DNA from: Pseudomonas plecoglossicida NBRC 103162 = DSM 15088
Lineage (GTDB): Bacteria; Pseudomonadota; Gammaproteobacteria; Pseudomonadales; Pseudomonadaceae
DNA length: 64,000 bases
Reading direction: 5' to 3'
Assembly: GCF_000730665.1 (NCBI RefSeq)
Contig: NZ_BBIV01000010.1
Location: forward strand, 124,001 to 188,000
The number at the start of each line of letters is the position of its first letter. The first letter of the stretch is position 1. The notes under the pieces are model-generated. The model did not search any database and had not been told where the DNA came from. It worked only from the letters and a program-made list of their open reading frames with translations. The position numbers and the translations under genes were made by a program. Shown in pieces: positions 50,504 through 58,999 of the stretch.

Positions 50504-51277
50504 TCAGTGAACAAATAAAGATATTCCCATGCCTACCAAGGCACCCAAAAGCAGCGTCATTGCCAGCTTCACCCGATCCCTGTGGCGCCGTTTGGCCTTG
50601 CGTCGAACCTCTTCGGGCAAGGTGACGTGGCTGCCAAAGCCCGTGTGCAATACTGCATCACCTTCCAGCGTCACGGCTGTCAGATTTAACTCAGCATAGC
50701 GGCGGGACAGTGCCTTTTCACCCGAATAGGCGGCAAAAGGCGCACAGCGTTGGTAATCACTCAGGCGGCGCAAGCCCGGGTTGAGCGAAAACGCCTGCCA
50801 CTCGGCTTTCTCCGAAAGCAGTGGGTAGCATGGCACCCCGGCGATGATCTGGCGATCACCCAGGTGGATGTAGGGGCTGTGGATAGCCAGGTCATGGGCG
50901 TAGCTGCGCAGCCAGACCTGCAGCAGGTCGGGGCACTCCTGCAGCACCGCCCTCGAGTCCTCCACGAACGCCTGGCGGTAGAATTGCCAGTCATCTTCGC
51001 AATGGAAGATGTAGGGCGTCCTGACCCGGCTGTAGGCCAGGTCGATGGACGGCAACTGCCCGAGCTTGGGGCGGTTGACGAATACCGTGCAATGCGGTTT
51101 CCAATGCTCGGGCACGGCACCGTGCACGGCATCGTCCCCCGAGTCTTCGGTAATGAATACCTCACGTATCGGCGCGGTGTTAAAGCGATCGAAACTCTCA
51201 AGGGTTTCCTTGAGCAGGTCGAATCGACCGCAGCTGGTCACGACAAGCGTGACGTCACTTTCTTCAGAAAAGCGCAC
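50504..51277 (-). CDS. GT2-like glycosyltransferase with C-terminal membrane anchor
   Basis: A 257-residue GT-A fold protein. DVTLVVTSCGRFDLLKETLE opens the nucleotide-sugar fold and FHCEDDWQFY carries the metal-binding acidic motif. One membrane helix (LAMTLLLGALVGMGISLFV) ends the protein, so the enzyme faces the cytoplasm from a tail anchor. The start is GTG at 51277 with GGAGG upstream; the frame continues to a TTG at 51301. In P. aeruginosa a rhamnosyltransferase (WapR) holds a similar place, but I cannot assign the sugar. Confidence 0.7.
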   Translation of the reverse strand: MRFSEESDVTLVVTSCGRFDLLKETLESFDRFNTAPIREVFITEDSGDDAVHGAVPEHWKPHCTVFVNRPKLGQLPSIDLAYSRVRTPYIFHCEDDWQFYRQAFVEDSRAVLQECPDLLQVWLRSYAHDLAIHSPYIHLGDRQIIAGVPCYPLLSEKAEWQAFSLNPGLRRLSDYQRCAPFAAYSGEKALSRRYAELNLTAVTLEGDAVLHTGFGSHVTLPEEVRRKAKRRHRDRVKLAMTLLLGALVGMGISLFVH

Positions 51278-51344
51278 CGGACTCCCTCCGCGTTGCGACA
51301 ATCGACTTCCCGTTCCCCATCCGTGAGCACGAAAGTTCTGTTGG

Positions 51345-52301
51345 TTAAAAACCCAACTTCAACCGCAACCGCTGCCATGCAGACAGCGGTGGATGCGGCC
51401 TCAGTGCCGGGCGCATGTGGTCGACGATGCTACGGCCAACTTCGGCAAAACTGAAACGGGAAATTGCCAGATGGCGCCCGTTTTCCGCAATTTGCCGCGC
51501 CAGCGCAGGATCGCCGCGCAAAGTTTTCAGCTTAGCCTGCAGGGTAGGAATGCTGTCGTAGAAGACCACGTTACGCATGTCCTGCAGGCCGAGGGCGCGA
51601 TTCTCCTCCTCGCCCTGGTCGAACGCCAGCAGCACACAGCCGCAGGCCATGGCTTCGAAGTTCTTGATCATGTACTCGCCCATGCCGACATCGGCACTGA
51701 CGAAAAACTGGATACGGTTGAGGGTATTGCAGTAGTCCTCACCCGACTTGGTGCGGGTGACCACCAGGTTCTCGACACACCCCAGTTCGTCCAGCAGCGC
51801 CTTGCGCCCGCTATAGGCGACGCTGTTGGTACTGCCGACGAAGGCCAGTTCGATATCACGCTCGCGGCCCTGGTCGGTGAGCAGTCGTTCGTCGTAGCCC
51901 TTGGGCACGAACACGGCGTCGAAGCCCTCCTGACGCAGGCGTTCGCTGACCATGTAGCCGGAGCTGATGACCCGCGCCCACGGCAACTTGCGGTAGTGCG
52001 CGCTGAACTTGCCGGTGTACTTGCACGGGATGTAATTCTGGTAGGCATCGTGCTCGAGGATGACCAGGTTCGGCACGGTACGGATGAACGCGACCTGACG
52101 AATCTCCTGCTTGAAGCGCAGGAAGAAGACGATGCGGTCATAGCGCTCGACCTGTACTTCACGCTTGAAATAGCGGCGCAGGTTGCGCTGGTCTTCGCTG
52201 GTCAACCAGCGCAAGTCGCATTCACAGTTGGCCGCGACGCCGTCGTACAGGCGATCGAGGATGGCCCGCTGTTCCTTCTGCACCAGAAATAGGACTTTCA
52301 T
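51345..52301 (-). CDS. Glycosyltransferase, Ssg-like (GT-B, surface polysaccharide)
   Basis: A 318-residue GT-B-type protein starting MKVLFLVQKEQ after AAGGAAA. The late motif MIKNFEAMACGCVLLAFDQGEEENRA is the nucleotide-sugar site of the glycosyltransferase-1_2 type (Glyco_trans_1_2). Position and length match Ssg (PA5001-type) proteins involved in cell-surface sugars, LPS core, phage binding and motility in other pseudomonads. The symbol is not assigned because identity is by position. Confidence 0.75.
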   Translation of the reverse strand: MKVLFLVQKEQRAILDRLYDGVAANCECDLRWLTSEDQRNLRRYFKREVQVERYDRIVFFLRFKQEIRQVAFIRTVPNLVILEHDAYQNYIPCKYTGKFSAHYRKLPWARVISSGYMVSERLRQEGFDAVFVPKGYDERLLTDQGRERDIELAFVGSTNSVAYSGRKALLDELGCVENLVVTRTKSGEDYCNTLNRIQFFVSADVGMGEYMIKNFEAMACGCVLLAFDQGEEENRALGLQDMRNVVFYDSIPTLQAKLKTLRGDPALARQIAENGRHLAISRFSFAEVGRSIVDHMRPALRPHPPLSAWQRLRLKLGF

Positions 52302-52346
52302 TGCTTTCCTTGGGCGCTCGGCGCCTTCGCGGTCAACCATGGGTTG

Positions 52347-53750
52347 TTACAGTTCACGGCACCAGAACAGTTCATGGCGGCGCACGGCCTTGCGGAAGAA
52401 CTCGTTCTCCCCGTAAGGCGACGGGCGACGCCCGGCCAGCCAGCGCTGCAACAGGCGACGCAGGCGCCGCTTGAACGGCGCCGGGGGCTGCAGGTCGTGC
52501 ATCATGCCCAGGGCCATGGCCTTGTCGCGCTGGGTCGGCAGATCCAGCACCCGCGCACATGGCGCCCACGCCTGCCCGGCCGTCATCTGCGGCGGCAAGG
52601 CCACCCCATCACCGCTATCGCCCATTGGCCAGCGATCATTGTCGTGCAAGTGATTGGCGTAGCACAGCAACGTCTGCGGCTGCCATTGCAGCCCTTGCAG
52701 GGCTTCGAGCACGGCGGCCTGGGCACAGAGATGGTCAGGGTGCGGGTCGAGCTGCGGGTGCGGCATGACCAGCACCTCAGGCCTGGCCAGCTCCAGCAAC
52801 GCGCGCAGGTCAGCCAGCAGGTTGTGCCAGGTCGGCGCACCATCGCTATCGGCCGGCAGCGGGAATGGATTGAACTGGCGGAACGGGCGGATATCGGCCA
52901 TGTCGGCCTCGCGCGACGCCGCCGGCACATCCGGGGCGGCCTGCATGGCGGGCAATTGCAGGCAGAAGTAGCCCAACTGCAGGCAACGCGATTCCGGCAC
53001 GCCAGCCCAGCGCGGCACGGCAATGCTGTCCCAGGCGCGCAGGCGCCCCTTCAGACGGGCTGCCTCGGCTTCACCCAGACCCATCTGCCGATAGTGCTCG
53101 GCTTCGATTTCACCAGCGGTCAGGGTGATCACCCAGGCTTCGTCAGCCTGGCTGTACAAGCCGTAGGCTGCCAATTCGGCATCGTCGGCATGGGGAGCGA
53201 TGACCATCACGCGACGCCGCTGCAACTCGACGCTGGGTGTTATCCACAGCCGTGGCTCGCCCAACAACCGGCAATGGCGCCCCCGCAGACTCAACGTCCC
53301 TGCCTGCAGGGGGGCGGCCAGCCCGGTCAGGTTGAGAAAGCGCACGCCGTCGACGCCACGCTCGAACGTCTGGCGATCGCCAAGCGGGTCGGCGAGCAGG
53401 TGTACACAAGGGTCGAGAAACCGCCCAAGCCACCCGCTCTTCAGCCGCACCTCGAGAATCAGGGTTTCATCACCCTGCAGCAACGCATCTGCCTTGAGCC
53501 GCCCGTCACGCCAGCTGACGGGACTTTCACGGGTCTGGTCGCCAAAGTGGTAGACGTAATCTTCATTCGGCGCATAGAACAGGTGATCGGCAAACCATGC
53601 CTCGTGGGCCGCCCATAGCAACGGCAGCAACAACAGCGGCAGCCACCACCAGGCAAAAACGCCCAGGCAAACCAGCGCGACCAGGCCTGCCAGCAGGCCC
53701 AGGCGCTTGTTGCGCCGGTGGCGCTTGAGCAACTGCTGCTTGCGACTCAC
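52347..53750 (-). CDS. dnpA: PIG-L deacetylase, DnpA-type
   Basis: A 467-residue protein. Two N-terminal membrane helices (about 17-52) precede a beta-rich region (to ~175) and a PIG-L zinc-dependent de-N-acetylase domain. The metal motif is HADD (187-190) in VIAPHADDAELAA, with a second His site in MPHPQLDPHPDHL. P. aeruginosa DnpA, in the same place, affects tolerance to fluoroquinolones (persister formation). The likely substrate is an N-acetylated sugar of LPS or a surface glycan. The start is GTG overlapping the Mig-14 stop (GTGA), so translation is coupled. Confidence 0.82.
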   Translation of the reverse strand: MSRKQQLLKRHRRNKRLGLLAGLVALVCLGVFAWWWLPLLLLPLLWAAHEAWFADHLFYAPNEDYVYHFGDQTRESPVSWRDGRLKADALLQGDETLILEVRLKSGWLGRFLDPCVHLLADPLGDRQTFERGVDGVRFLNLTGLAAPLQAGTLSLRGRHCRLLGEPRLWITPSVELQRRRVMVIAPHADDAELAAYGLYSQADEAWVITLTAGEIEAEHYRQMGLGEAEAARLKGRLRAWDSIAVPRWAGVPESRCLQLGYFCLQLPAMQAAPDVPAASREADMADIRPFRQFNPFPLPADSDGAPTWHNLLADLRALLELARPEVLVMPHPQLDPHPDHLCAQAAVLEALQGLQWQPQTLLCYANHLHDNDRWPMGDSGDGVALPPQMTAGQAWAPCARVLDLPTQRDKAMALGMMHDLQPPAPFKRRLRRLLQRWLAGRRPSPYGENEFFRKAVRRHELFWCREL

Positions 53751-54643
53751 GCCTGGAACACCGGTACAGGGTTGCACCAACGGTCCTTGTATTCGCGGTC
53801 GGCACGACCGAACGAGAACCGAAGTGGTTTGTTGCGCGCGCGGGCGTCCTCCCAGGCAGCCTGGGTATTGAGGAAGCTCAGCACGCTACCGGGGCTGAAG
53901 GCCTTGGTTTCGGGGTCGACGCCACCGTTGATGTATTCGACGCTGATCCACTCCGGCGCTTCGACCCGGTACACCAGCTGAATGGCGATTGGCTTGTCGT
54001 CGAGCATCAACACCGAGCCGATCAGCAGTTCGCGCAAGCGTTCGAGCACGTCGGCCATGCGCTCGGCCCCCGTCGCCGCGAAACCCCAGCGACGCTGGAA
54101 CAGGTCAAGGTACATGGCTGCGATCTGGCGGGCACTGAAGTCGCTGATCGGGCGCACCACACCGCCCGCCTCTTCCAGCAAGCGCAACTCGCGGCGCTGG
54201 TTGTAGCGGAATTTCTTCGACAGGTCTTCAGGCGCCCTGGCCATGGCCAGTTGCTCTTTCTGCGCCTTGAGGCCCGTGAAACGCCCCTGGTTCAGTTCAG
54301 ACAGATAGCGCCCGGCATGGCGCAAGGGTGCCGCAGCGTCGGCAGCGGCCGGCAGGAGAATCTCGGCATTGCCCAGATCGAACAGGCCCTTCTTGCCAGC
54401 GCGCTTGAGCACTTCCTTGGACAGCGCCAGATGGCGCCCCCAGGCAGGAATGGCCGCCTTCAGCACACCGGCCTGATGCCAGCCCAGGTGGCGCACGGGA
54501 ATCTGCGCAAGCTCGGCGAGCTGTTCGACCACCAGCGGATGCGTCGCGACGCTGCCGCCAAAGCGCGCCCAGGCCTCGGCATAAGTGGCGGCATCGATGA
54601 CCTGCCAACCGCGCTCGCGGAAGGCTTGGATATGATTGAGCAT
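53747..54643 (-). CDS. mig-14: Mig-14 family protein
   Basis: A 298-residue protein with a GNAT/FemAB-like fold of the Mig-14 family. Landmarks are GWQVIDAATYAEAWARFGGS, KKFRYNQRRELRLLEEAG and the conserved C-terminus FSFGRADREYKDRWCNPVP. In Salmonella and P. aeruginosa Mig-14 supports resistance to antimicrobial peptides, but its reaction is unknown. The ATG overlaps the previous stop by one base (TGATG). Tight coupling to dnpA and the glycosyltransferase points to a surface-modifying acyltransferase; that last step is inference. Confidence 0.85.
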   Translation of the reverse strand: MLNHIQAFRERGWQVIDAATYAEAWARFGGSVATHPLVVEQLAELAQIPVRHLGWHQAGVLKAAIPAWGRHLALSKEVLKRAGKKGLFDLGNAEILLPAAADAAAPLRHAGRYLSELNQGRFTGLKAQKEQLAMARAPEDLSKKFRYNQRRELRLLEEAGGVVRPISDFSARQIAAMYLDLFQRRWGFAATGAERMADVLERLRELLIGSVLMLDDKPIAIQLVYRVEAPEWISVEYINGGVDPETKAFSPGSVLSFLNTQAAWEDARARNKPLRFSFGRADREYKDRWCNPVPVFQA

Positions 54644-55773
54644 CACGCCTGATCCACCAACGCGCGAACCTGTGGCAATTGCCAGAAGGCCTCGCGCACA
54701 GCCTGATCGGAGAAGCGCTGTTGCAGGCGTTGCAACATGTGCGTGGAGCATGCCTCGCGCTGCTGCGCATCCAGTTCGGCCATGTGCTTGAGGCCCTGGG
54801 CCAGCTGCCCGGCGTCGCCGAGCGGGAACAGCATGCCCACGCCCTCGACTACCTCGCGCGCACCGCCGCATGCCGTGGCCAGCAGCGGCACGCCGGCGAC
54901 CATCGCTTCGAGCAGCACCATGCCGAACGGCTCATGGTCGGAACTCAGGGCAAACACGTCGAACGCCTGGAAATAACGGCGGGCATCGGGGACCTGGCCG
55001 AGAAAATCGACCTGCCCGGCGATGCCGAGCTGCACAGCTTGGGCCTTGAGCTGGTCTTCCAGGCGCCCTTTGCCGAGGATCGCCAGGCGCGCCCCTTCAG
55101 GAAGCGTGGGCAATGCCTGGGCAAAACCTCGCAGCAGGGTGGCCTGATCCTTGTCCGGGTGCAGGCGCCCGACGTTGCCGACCACCCAGGCCTGCGCGTC
55201 CAGCCCCAAGGCCTGGCGCGCTTCGGCGCGGGGCACCAGCGCCGCTTGCAGGGCCTCGATGTCGATGCGGTTGTACAGCGTCTGGATACGTTCGGCGGGC
55301 CACTGCGGCAGGCAGCGGCGCATGTCGTCTCGTACCGCATCGGACACGCCGAGCAGGCTCAAACGTTTACCGAACAGATTGGCGAACAACCGCCGCCCCT
55401 TGCGCTGGTAGTCGCCGAAGGCATGGTGCACGCCGATCACCGGCAAGTCGGTACCCAGCAAGGCCACGTAGATCGGCTTGAACCGGTGAGCGATGCAAAA
55501 GATGAAGTTGCGCTCGGCCGCGATCCGCCGCAAGGCGCGGATGGCACCAAGCTTCAGGCCACGCACCGCCTTGGAGCTGAACTCCAGGAACAGCACCTCG
55601 TCCGACGCACAGCCGGCCGCGACCTGCGGGTCGCTGGCGCCGGTGAGAAAGACCGTGGTGACCTTGTAGCCGCTGCCCTGGAACAGGCTGGCGTACTGAC
55701 GGGCGCAGTCGAGGAATGGCCCGTCATAGCCATGGCAGAACTGCAGGACGCGCGGTTCAGAGCGGCTGGTCAT
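54643..55773 (-). CDS. GT4-family glycosyltransferase (WapH-like position)
   Basis: A 376-residue GT-B glycosyltransferase. The C-terminal half has VVGNVGRLHPDKDQATLLRG, LAILGKGRLEDQL and the E-x7-E motif EPFGMVLLEAMVAGVPLLA. The N-terminus MTSRSEPRVLQFCHGY begins within the carbamoyltransferase gene (17-bp overlap). In P. aeruginosa the gene between the carbamoyltransferase and mig-14 is wapH, which adds an outer-core glucose; that is the best guess here. Confidence 0.85.
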   Translation of the reverse strand: MTSRSEPRVLQFCHGYDGPFLDCARQYASLFQGSGYKVTTVFLTGASDPQVAAGCASDEVLFLEFSSKAVRGLKLGAIRALRRIAAERNFIFCIAHRFKPIYVALLGTDLPVIGVHHAFGDYQRKGRRLFANLFGKRLSLLGVSDAVRDDMRRCLPQWPAERIQTLYNRIDIEALQAALVPRAEARQALGLDAQAWVVGNVGRLHPDKDQATLLRGFAQALPTLPEGARLAILGKGRLEDQLKAQAVQLGIAGQVDFLGQVPDARRYFQAFDVFALSSDHEPFGMVLLEAMVAGVPLLATACGGAREVVEGVGMLFPLGDAGQLAQGLKHMAELDAQQREACSTHMLQRLQQRFSDQAVREAFWQLPQVRALVDQA

Positions 55774-57514
55774 AGGCGGCCGCACCGTCCTTCACGACCA
55801 AGATGTCTTCCATGATCAGGTATTGCAGGTCTGAGCCGAAGAACATGTTCAGGGCATCGGTCGGCGAGCAGATCATCGGCTCGCCGCGACGGTTGAGCGA
55901 GGTGTTCAGCGACACACCGTTGCCGGTCAGGTCTTCGAGCGCCTTCATCATGTCGTAGTAGCGCGGGTTGTACTCGCGCTTGAGTACCTGGGCACGGGAG
56001 GTACCATCCTCGTGGACCACTTCGGGCACACGCGTCTTCCACTCTTCAGCCACTTCGAAGGTGAAGGTCATGAACGGCGCCGGATGATCGACCTTGATCA
56101 TCTGCGGGGCGACGGTGTCGAGCATCGACGGGCAGAAAGGTCTCCAGCGCTCGCGGAACTTGATCTGGTGGTTGATGCGGTCCGCCACGCCTTCGACGCT
56201 CGGGCAGCCGATGATCGAGCGGCCACCCAGGGCGCGCGGGCCGAACTCCATGCGCCCCTGGAACCAGGCCACCGGGTTGCCGTCGACCATGATCCTGGCG
56301 ATCTGCTGCGGCATGTTGTCGAGCTTGCGCCACTTCGGCTGGTTCGGGTGACGGGCGCAGGCGGCGATCACGTCCTCGTTGGAGTACGACGGGCCGAGGT
56401 AGACGTGCTCCATCTTCTCGACCGGTACGCCACGGGCGTGGGACACATAGGCGGCGGCACCGACAGCGGTACCGGCGTCGCCGGAGGCCGGCTGGACGAA
56501 CAGCTCCTTCACATCGGAACGGGCGATGATCTTCTGGTTGAGCTTGACGTTCAGCGCGCAGCCGCCAGCGAACGCCAGCTTGCCGGTTTCACGCAGGGTG
56601 TCGCCCAGGTAGTGGTCGATCATCTGCAGGGCCAGCTTCTCGAACAGTGCCTGCATGCTGGCCGCATAGTGAATGTAAGGCTCGTCGGCGATATCGCCTT
56701 CGCGCTTGGGGCCCAGCCATTCGATCAGCTTCGGCGAGAAGTAGAAGCCCTTGCCCTTCTCTTTATAGCGGCGCAGGCCGATCACGTTGGCGTACTCGGT
56801 GTTGATCACCAACTCGCCGTTCTCGAAACTGGCCAGGCGCGAGAAATCATACTTGCTGGCATCGCCGTAAGGCGCCATGCCCATGACCTTGAACTCGCCG
56901 TCGAGCATCTCGAAACCGAGGAATTCGGTGATCGCGCCATACAGGCCGCCCAACGAATCCGGGTCGAAGAACTCCTTGATCTTGTGGATCTTGCCGTTCT
57001 CGCCGTAGCCGAAGAAGGTCGTGGCGTACTCGCCCTTGCCGTCGATGCCGAGGATCGCGGTCTTCTCCTTGAAGCCGGAGCAGTGATACGCGCTGGAAGC
57101 GTGGGCCAGGTGGTGCTCGACCGGCTCGATCTTGACCTTTTTCGGGTCGAAGCCGAGTTGCTCCAGGCACCAGACGATCTTCTTGCGGTAGCGCTTGTAG
57201 CGACGGTTGCCCATCAGGATGGCGTCGAGGGCGCGATCCGGGGCGTACCAGTAGCGCTTGGCGTAGTGCCAGCGGGCTTTGCCGAACAGGCTGATCGGCG
57301 CGAACGGGATGGCGACCACGTCGACATCGGACGGTTTGATGCCTGCCTGCTCCAGGCAGAACTTCGCCGACTCGTAGGGCATGCGGTTCTTCGCATGCTT
57401 GTCACGCACGAAGCGCTCTTCTTCGGCGGCGGCAATCAGCTTGCCGTCGATGTACAGGGCCGCGGAAGGGTCATGGCTAAGGGCGCCGGACAGGCCAAGA
57501 ATCGTCAATGCCAA
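55757..57514 (-). CDS. NodU/CmcH-type carbamoyltransferase
   Basis: A 585-residue carbamoyltransferase. The N-terminal ASKHA-like Kae1/TobZ domain includes SGALSHDPSAALYIDGK, EHHLAHASSAY and GGLYGAITEFLGF. The C-terminal YrdC-like domain includes WFQGRMEFGPRALGGRSI and REYNPRYYD. These enzymes use carbamoyl phosphate and ATP to add carbamoyl to a sugar. P. aeruginosa LPS carries a carbamoyl on core heptose, and the gene in this position there has been called wapO. The start is TTG at 57514 with GAAGAGG upstream. It is first in the run of genes to 50504. Confidence 0.88.
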   Translation of the reverse strand: MALTILGLSGALSHDPSAALYIDGKLIAAAEEERFVRDKHAKNRMPYESAKFCLEQAGIKPSDVDVVAIPFAPISLFGKARWHYAKRYWYAPDRALDAILMGNRRYKRYRKKIVWCLEQLGFDPKKVKIEPVEHHLAHASSAYHCSGFKEKTAILGIDGKGEYATTFFGYGENGKIHKIKEFFDPDSLGGLYGAITEFLGFEMLDGEFKVMGMAPYGDASKYDFSRLASFENGELVINTEYANVIGLRRYKEKGKGFYFSPKLIEWLGPKREGDIADEPYIHYAASMQALFEKLALQMIDHYLGDTLRETGKLAFAGGCALNVKLNQKIIARSDVKELFVQPASGDAGTAVGAAAYVSHARGVPVEKMEHVYLGPSYSNEDVIAACARHPNQPKWRKLDNMPQQIARIMVDGNPVAWFQGRMEFGPRALGGRSIIGCPSVEGVADRINHQIKFRERWRPFCPSMLDTVAPQMIKVDHPAPFMTFTFEVAEEWKTRVPEVVHEDGTSRAQVLKREYNPRYYDMMKALEDLTGNGVSLNTSLNRRGEPMICSPTDALNMFFGSDLQYLIMEDILVVKDGAAAYDQPL

Positions 57515-57609
57515 GGGTTTAGCCTCTTCATTCGGTAGAGATGCGCCAGCGGCCTCGTGGGCGGGTGGCGGCTAAAGGGCGAGATTATAACGCAAACAAT
57601 TCCAACTGA

Positions 57610-57684
57610 CCCTATCGCCGGCAAGCCGGCTCCCACAGGGACAGCGCCGCACCTGTAGGAGCTGGCTTGCCGGCGATAGGGCCA
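57610..57684. repeat. REP pair, family A, between the carbamoyltransferase and rlmJ
   Basis: Inverse copies CCTATCGCCGGCAAGCCGGC and GCTGGCTTGCCGGCGATAGG with short middle. It falls between rlmJ (upstream) and the carbamoyltransferase promoter region. Confidence 0.87.
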
Positions 57685-57698
57685 GTGCAGGCAACCGC

Positions 57699-58535
57699 TT
57701 ACTCAGCGATCAGCCAGTCCATCCGGTAGCTGCCCGCCGTCTGCGCCAGCTCCTTGGCCAGCCACGGCAGCAGCTCCTTGAGCTCATCCTCCAGCCCCCA
57801 TGGCGGGTTGGCGATGGCCAGGCCCGAGCCATTGAGGCCCTGCGGGCTGTCCTGGTGATGCACATAGAGCTCCACACGCAGCAGCTTGGGTGCGCCGGTG
57901 CTGGTCAGGTCCTGGTAGAAACGGGTCAGCGAGCGCTGATCCTTGATCGGGTACCAGATGGCCGCGACGGTCTGGCGCATGCGACCGATCGCCTCTTTCA
58001 TCGACGTGGTGCAGCGCTTGAGCTCATCGGCCTGCTCGAAGGGTGGGTCGATCAGCATGATCGCGCGCTTTTCCGGCACCGGCAGCAGCGCCCGCGGCAC
58101 GTGCCAACCCTCGCCCAGATGGACCACGACGCGTGGGTCCTTCTTCATGTTTTCCTTGAGCAGCGGGCCGTCTTCAGGGTGCTTTTCGTTCAGCAGCGCA
58201 CGGTCCTGCTGACGCATCAGGCGACGGGCCAGCTCGGGCGAGCCCGGGTAGTAGCGCAGCTCGCCATCGGCATTGAGGCGCTTGATGATACGCAGGTAGT
58301 CGGCGGCCATCGCCGGCAGGTCATCACGGTTCCACAGGCGCGCGACACCTTCGAGGTATTCACCGGTACGGGTCGCCTGATCGCCTTGCAGATCGTACAG
58401 ACCGAGGCCGGCGTGGGTGTCGATATAGGCGAACGGCTGCTCCTTGCGCGACATCAGGGCGATGAGGCGGGTCAGCACGATGTGCTTGAGGACGTCGGCG
58501 TGGTTGCCGGCGTGGAAGGCGTGACGATAGTTCAT
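57699..58535 (-). CDS. rlmJ: 23S rRNA (adenine2030-N6)-methyltransferase RlmJ
   Basis: A 278-residue SAM methyltransferase modifying A2030 of 23S rRNA. The start MNYRHAFHAGNHADVLKH is the family signature. The SAM motif is YIDTHAGLGLYDL and the catalytic motif IV is DPPF (MLIDPPFEQ). Its length is typical. It reads away from the small gene on the plus strand. Confidence 0.96.
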   Translation of the reverse strand: MNYRHAFHAGNHADVLKHIVLTRLIALMSRKEQPFAYIDTHAGLGLYDLQGDQATRTGEYLEGVARLWNRDDLPAMAADYLRIIKRLNADGELRYYPGSPELARRLMRQQDRALLNEKHPEDGPLLKENMKKDPRVVVHLGEGWHVPRALLPVPEKRAIMLIDPPFEQADELKRCTTSMKEAIGRMRQTVAAIWYPIKDQRSLTRFYQDLTSTGAPKLLRVELYVHHQDSPQGLNGSGLAIANPPWGLEDELKELLPWLAKELAQTAGSYRMDWLIAE

Positions 58536-58685
58536 GGCAACTCCTGCGGGGGCAGCAAGTTTACCTTGTCACGAAGACGGCGTCAGGTACGGCAGTCGAC
58601 AGTCATGGCACGGGACCAATTCCAGGTCCCTTGATCCACCCGACACCTTGACACTCATGCCTCCATTCAAGCAGGAGCACATGCA

Positions 58686-58952
58686 ATGAAAGCTTCCATC
58701 CAGCTGGACAAGAACGGAACGACAGCCAGGCTTCACGGAACCCTGGGCATCATCAACATTCCTTACAGTGCCGTTCTGGAACTGACCAGGCCAACCGGCA
58801 AGACCGATGAACTGGTAGTGCCTTCCTCTGGCAATGAAACCTGGGAAGTCACCCTGGAAGACTGCGCCCCGGGGAACTATGACGCCCTGATCCGCCCAAG
58901 GGAAGACAAGGCGTTCGAAGCGACCCGCCTGAAGTTCGGGATCACGCTGTAA
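58686..58952 (+). CDS. Small protein of unknown function
   Basis: An 88-residue soluble protein that I do not recognise. It has no signal peptide and alternating hydrophobic residues (GIINIPYSAVLELTRP, DELVVPSSGNETWEVTLED), suggesting a small beta-sandwich. AGGAG lies eight bases before the ATG; an overlapping ATGCAATGA two-codon frame precedes it. It sits alone between rlmJ (divergent) and putP (convergent) and may have its own promoter in 58536-58685. Coding character is good (regular GC3), but the gene is unassigned. Confidence 0.65.
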   Translation: MKASIQLDKNGTTARLHGTLGIINIPYSAVLELTRPTGKTDELVVPSSGNETWEVTLEDCAPGNYDALIRPREDKAFEATRLKFGITL

Positions 58953-58964
58953 CCCCGGCATACG

Positions 58965-58989
58965 GCCGGCGGCAGACCCTGCCGCCGGC
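58965..58989. terminator. Shared hairpin between the small gene and putP
   Basis: A perfect 11-bp stem (GCCGGCGGCAG, loop ACC, CTGCCGCCGGC) lies 12 bp after the small gene stop and 10 bp after the putP stop. No T run occurs on either side, so it may work as a weak or Rho-assisted stop. Confidence 0.6.
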
Positions 58990-58999
58990 TCGCAAGGCA

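Noticed and set aside
53751..53780. Upstream start for the DnpA-type gene
   Set aside because: It would add ten residues that lie in the Mig-14 coding end; the GTG in a GTGA overlap fits the coupling seen across the operon.
44108..57514. Recently acquired O-antigen or capsule island
   Set aside because: The genes are core-LPS backbone types, base composition stays like neighbouring genes and no mobile elements or flanking tRNA are present.
56012..57538. Plus-strand open frame of 508 codons opposite the carbamoyltransferase
   Set aside because: It is antisense to a complete carbamoyltransferase and shows the typical His/Asp/Val-rich shadow composition.
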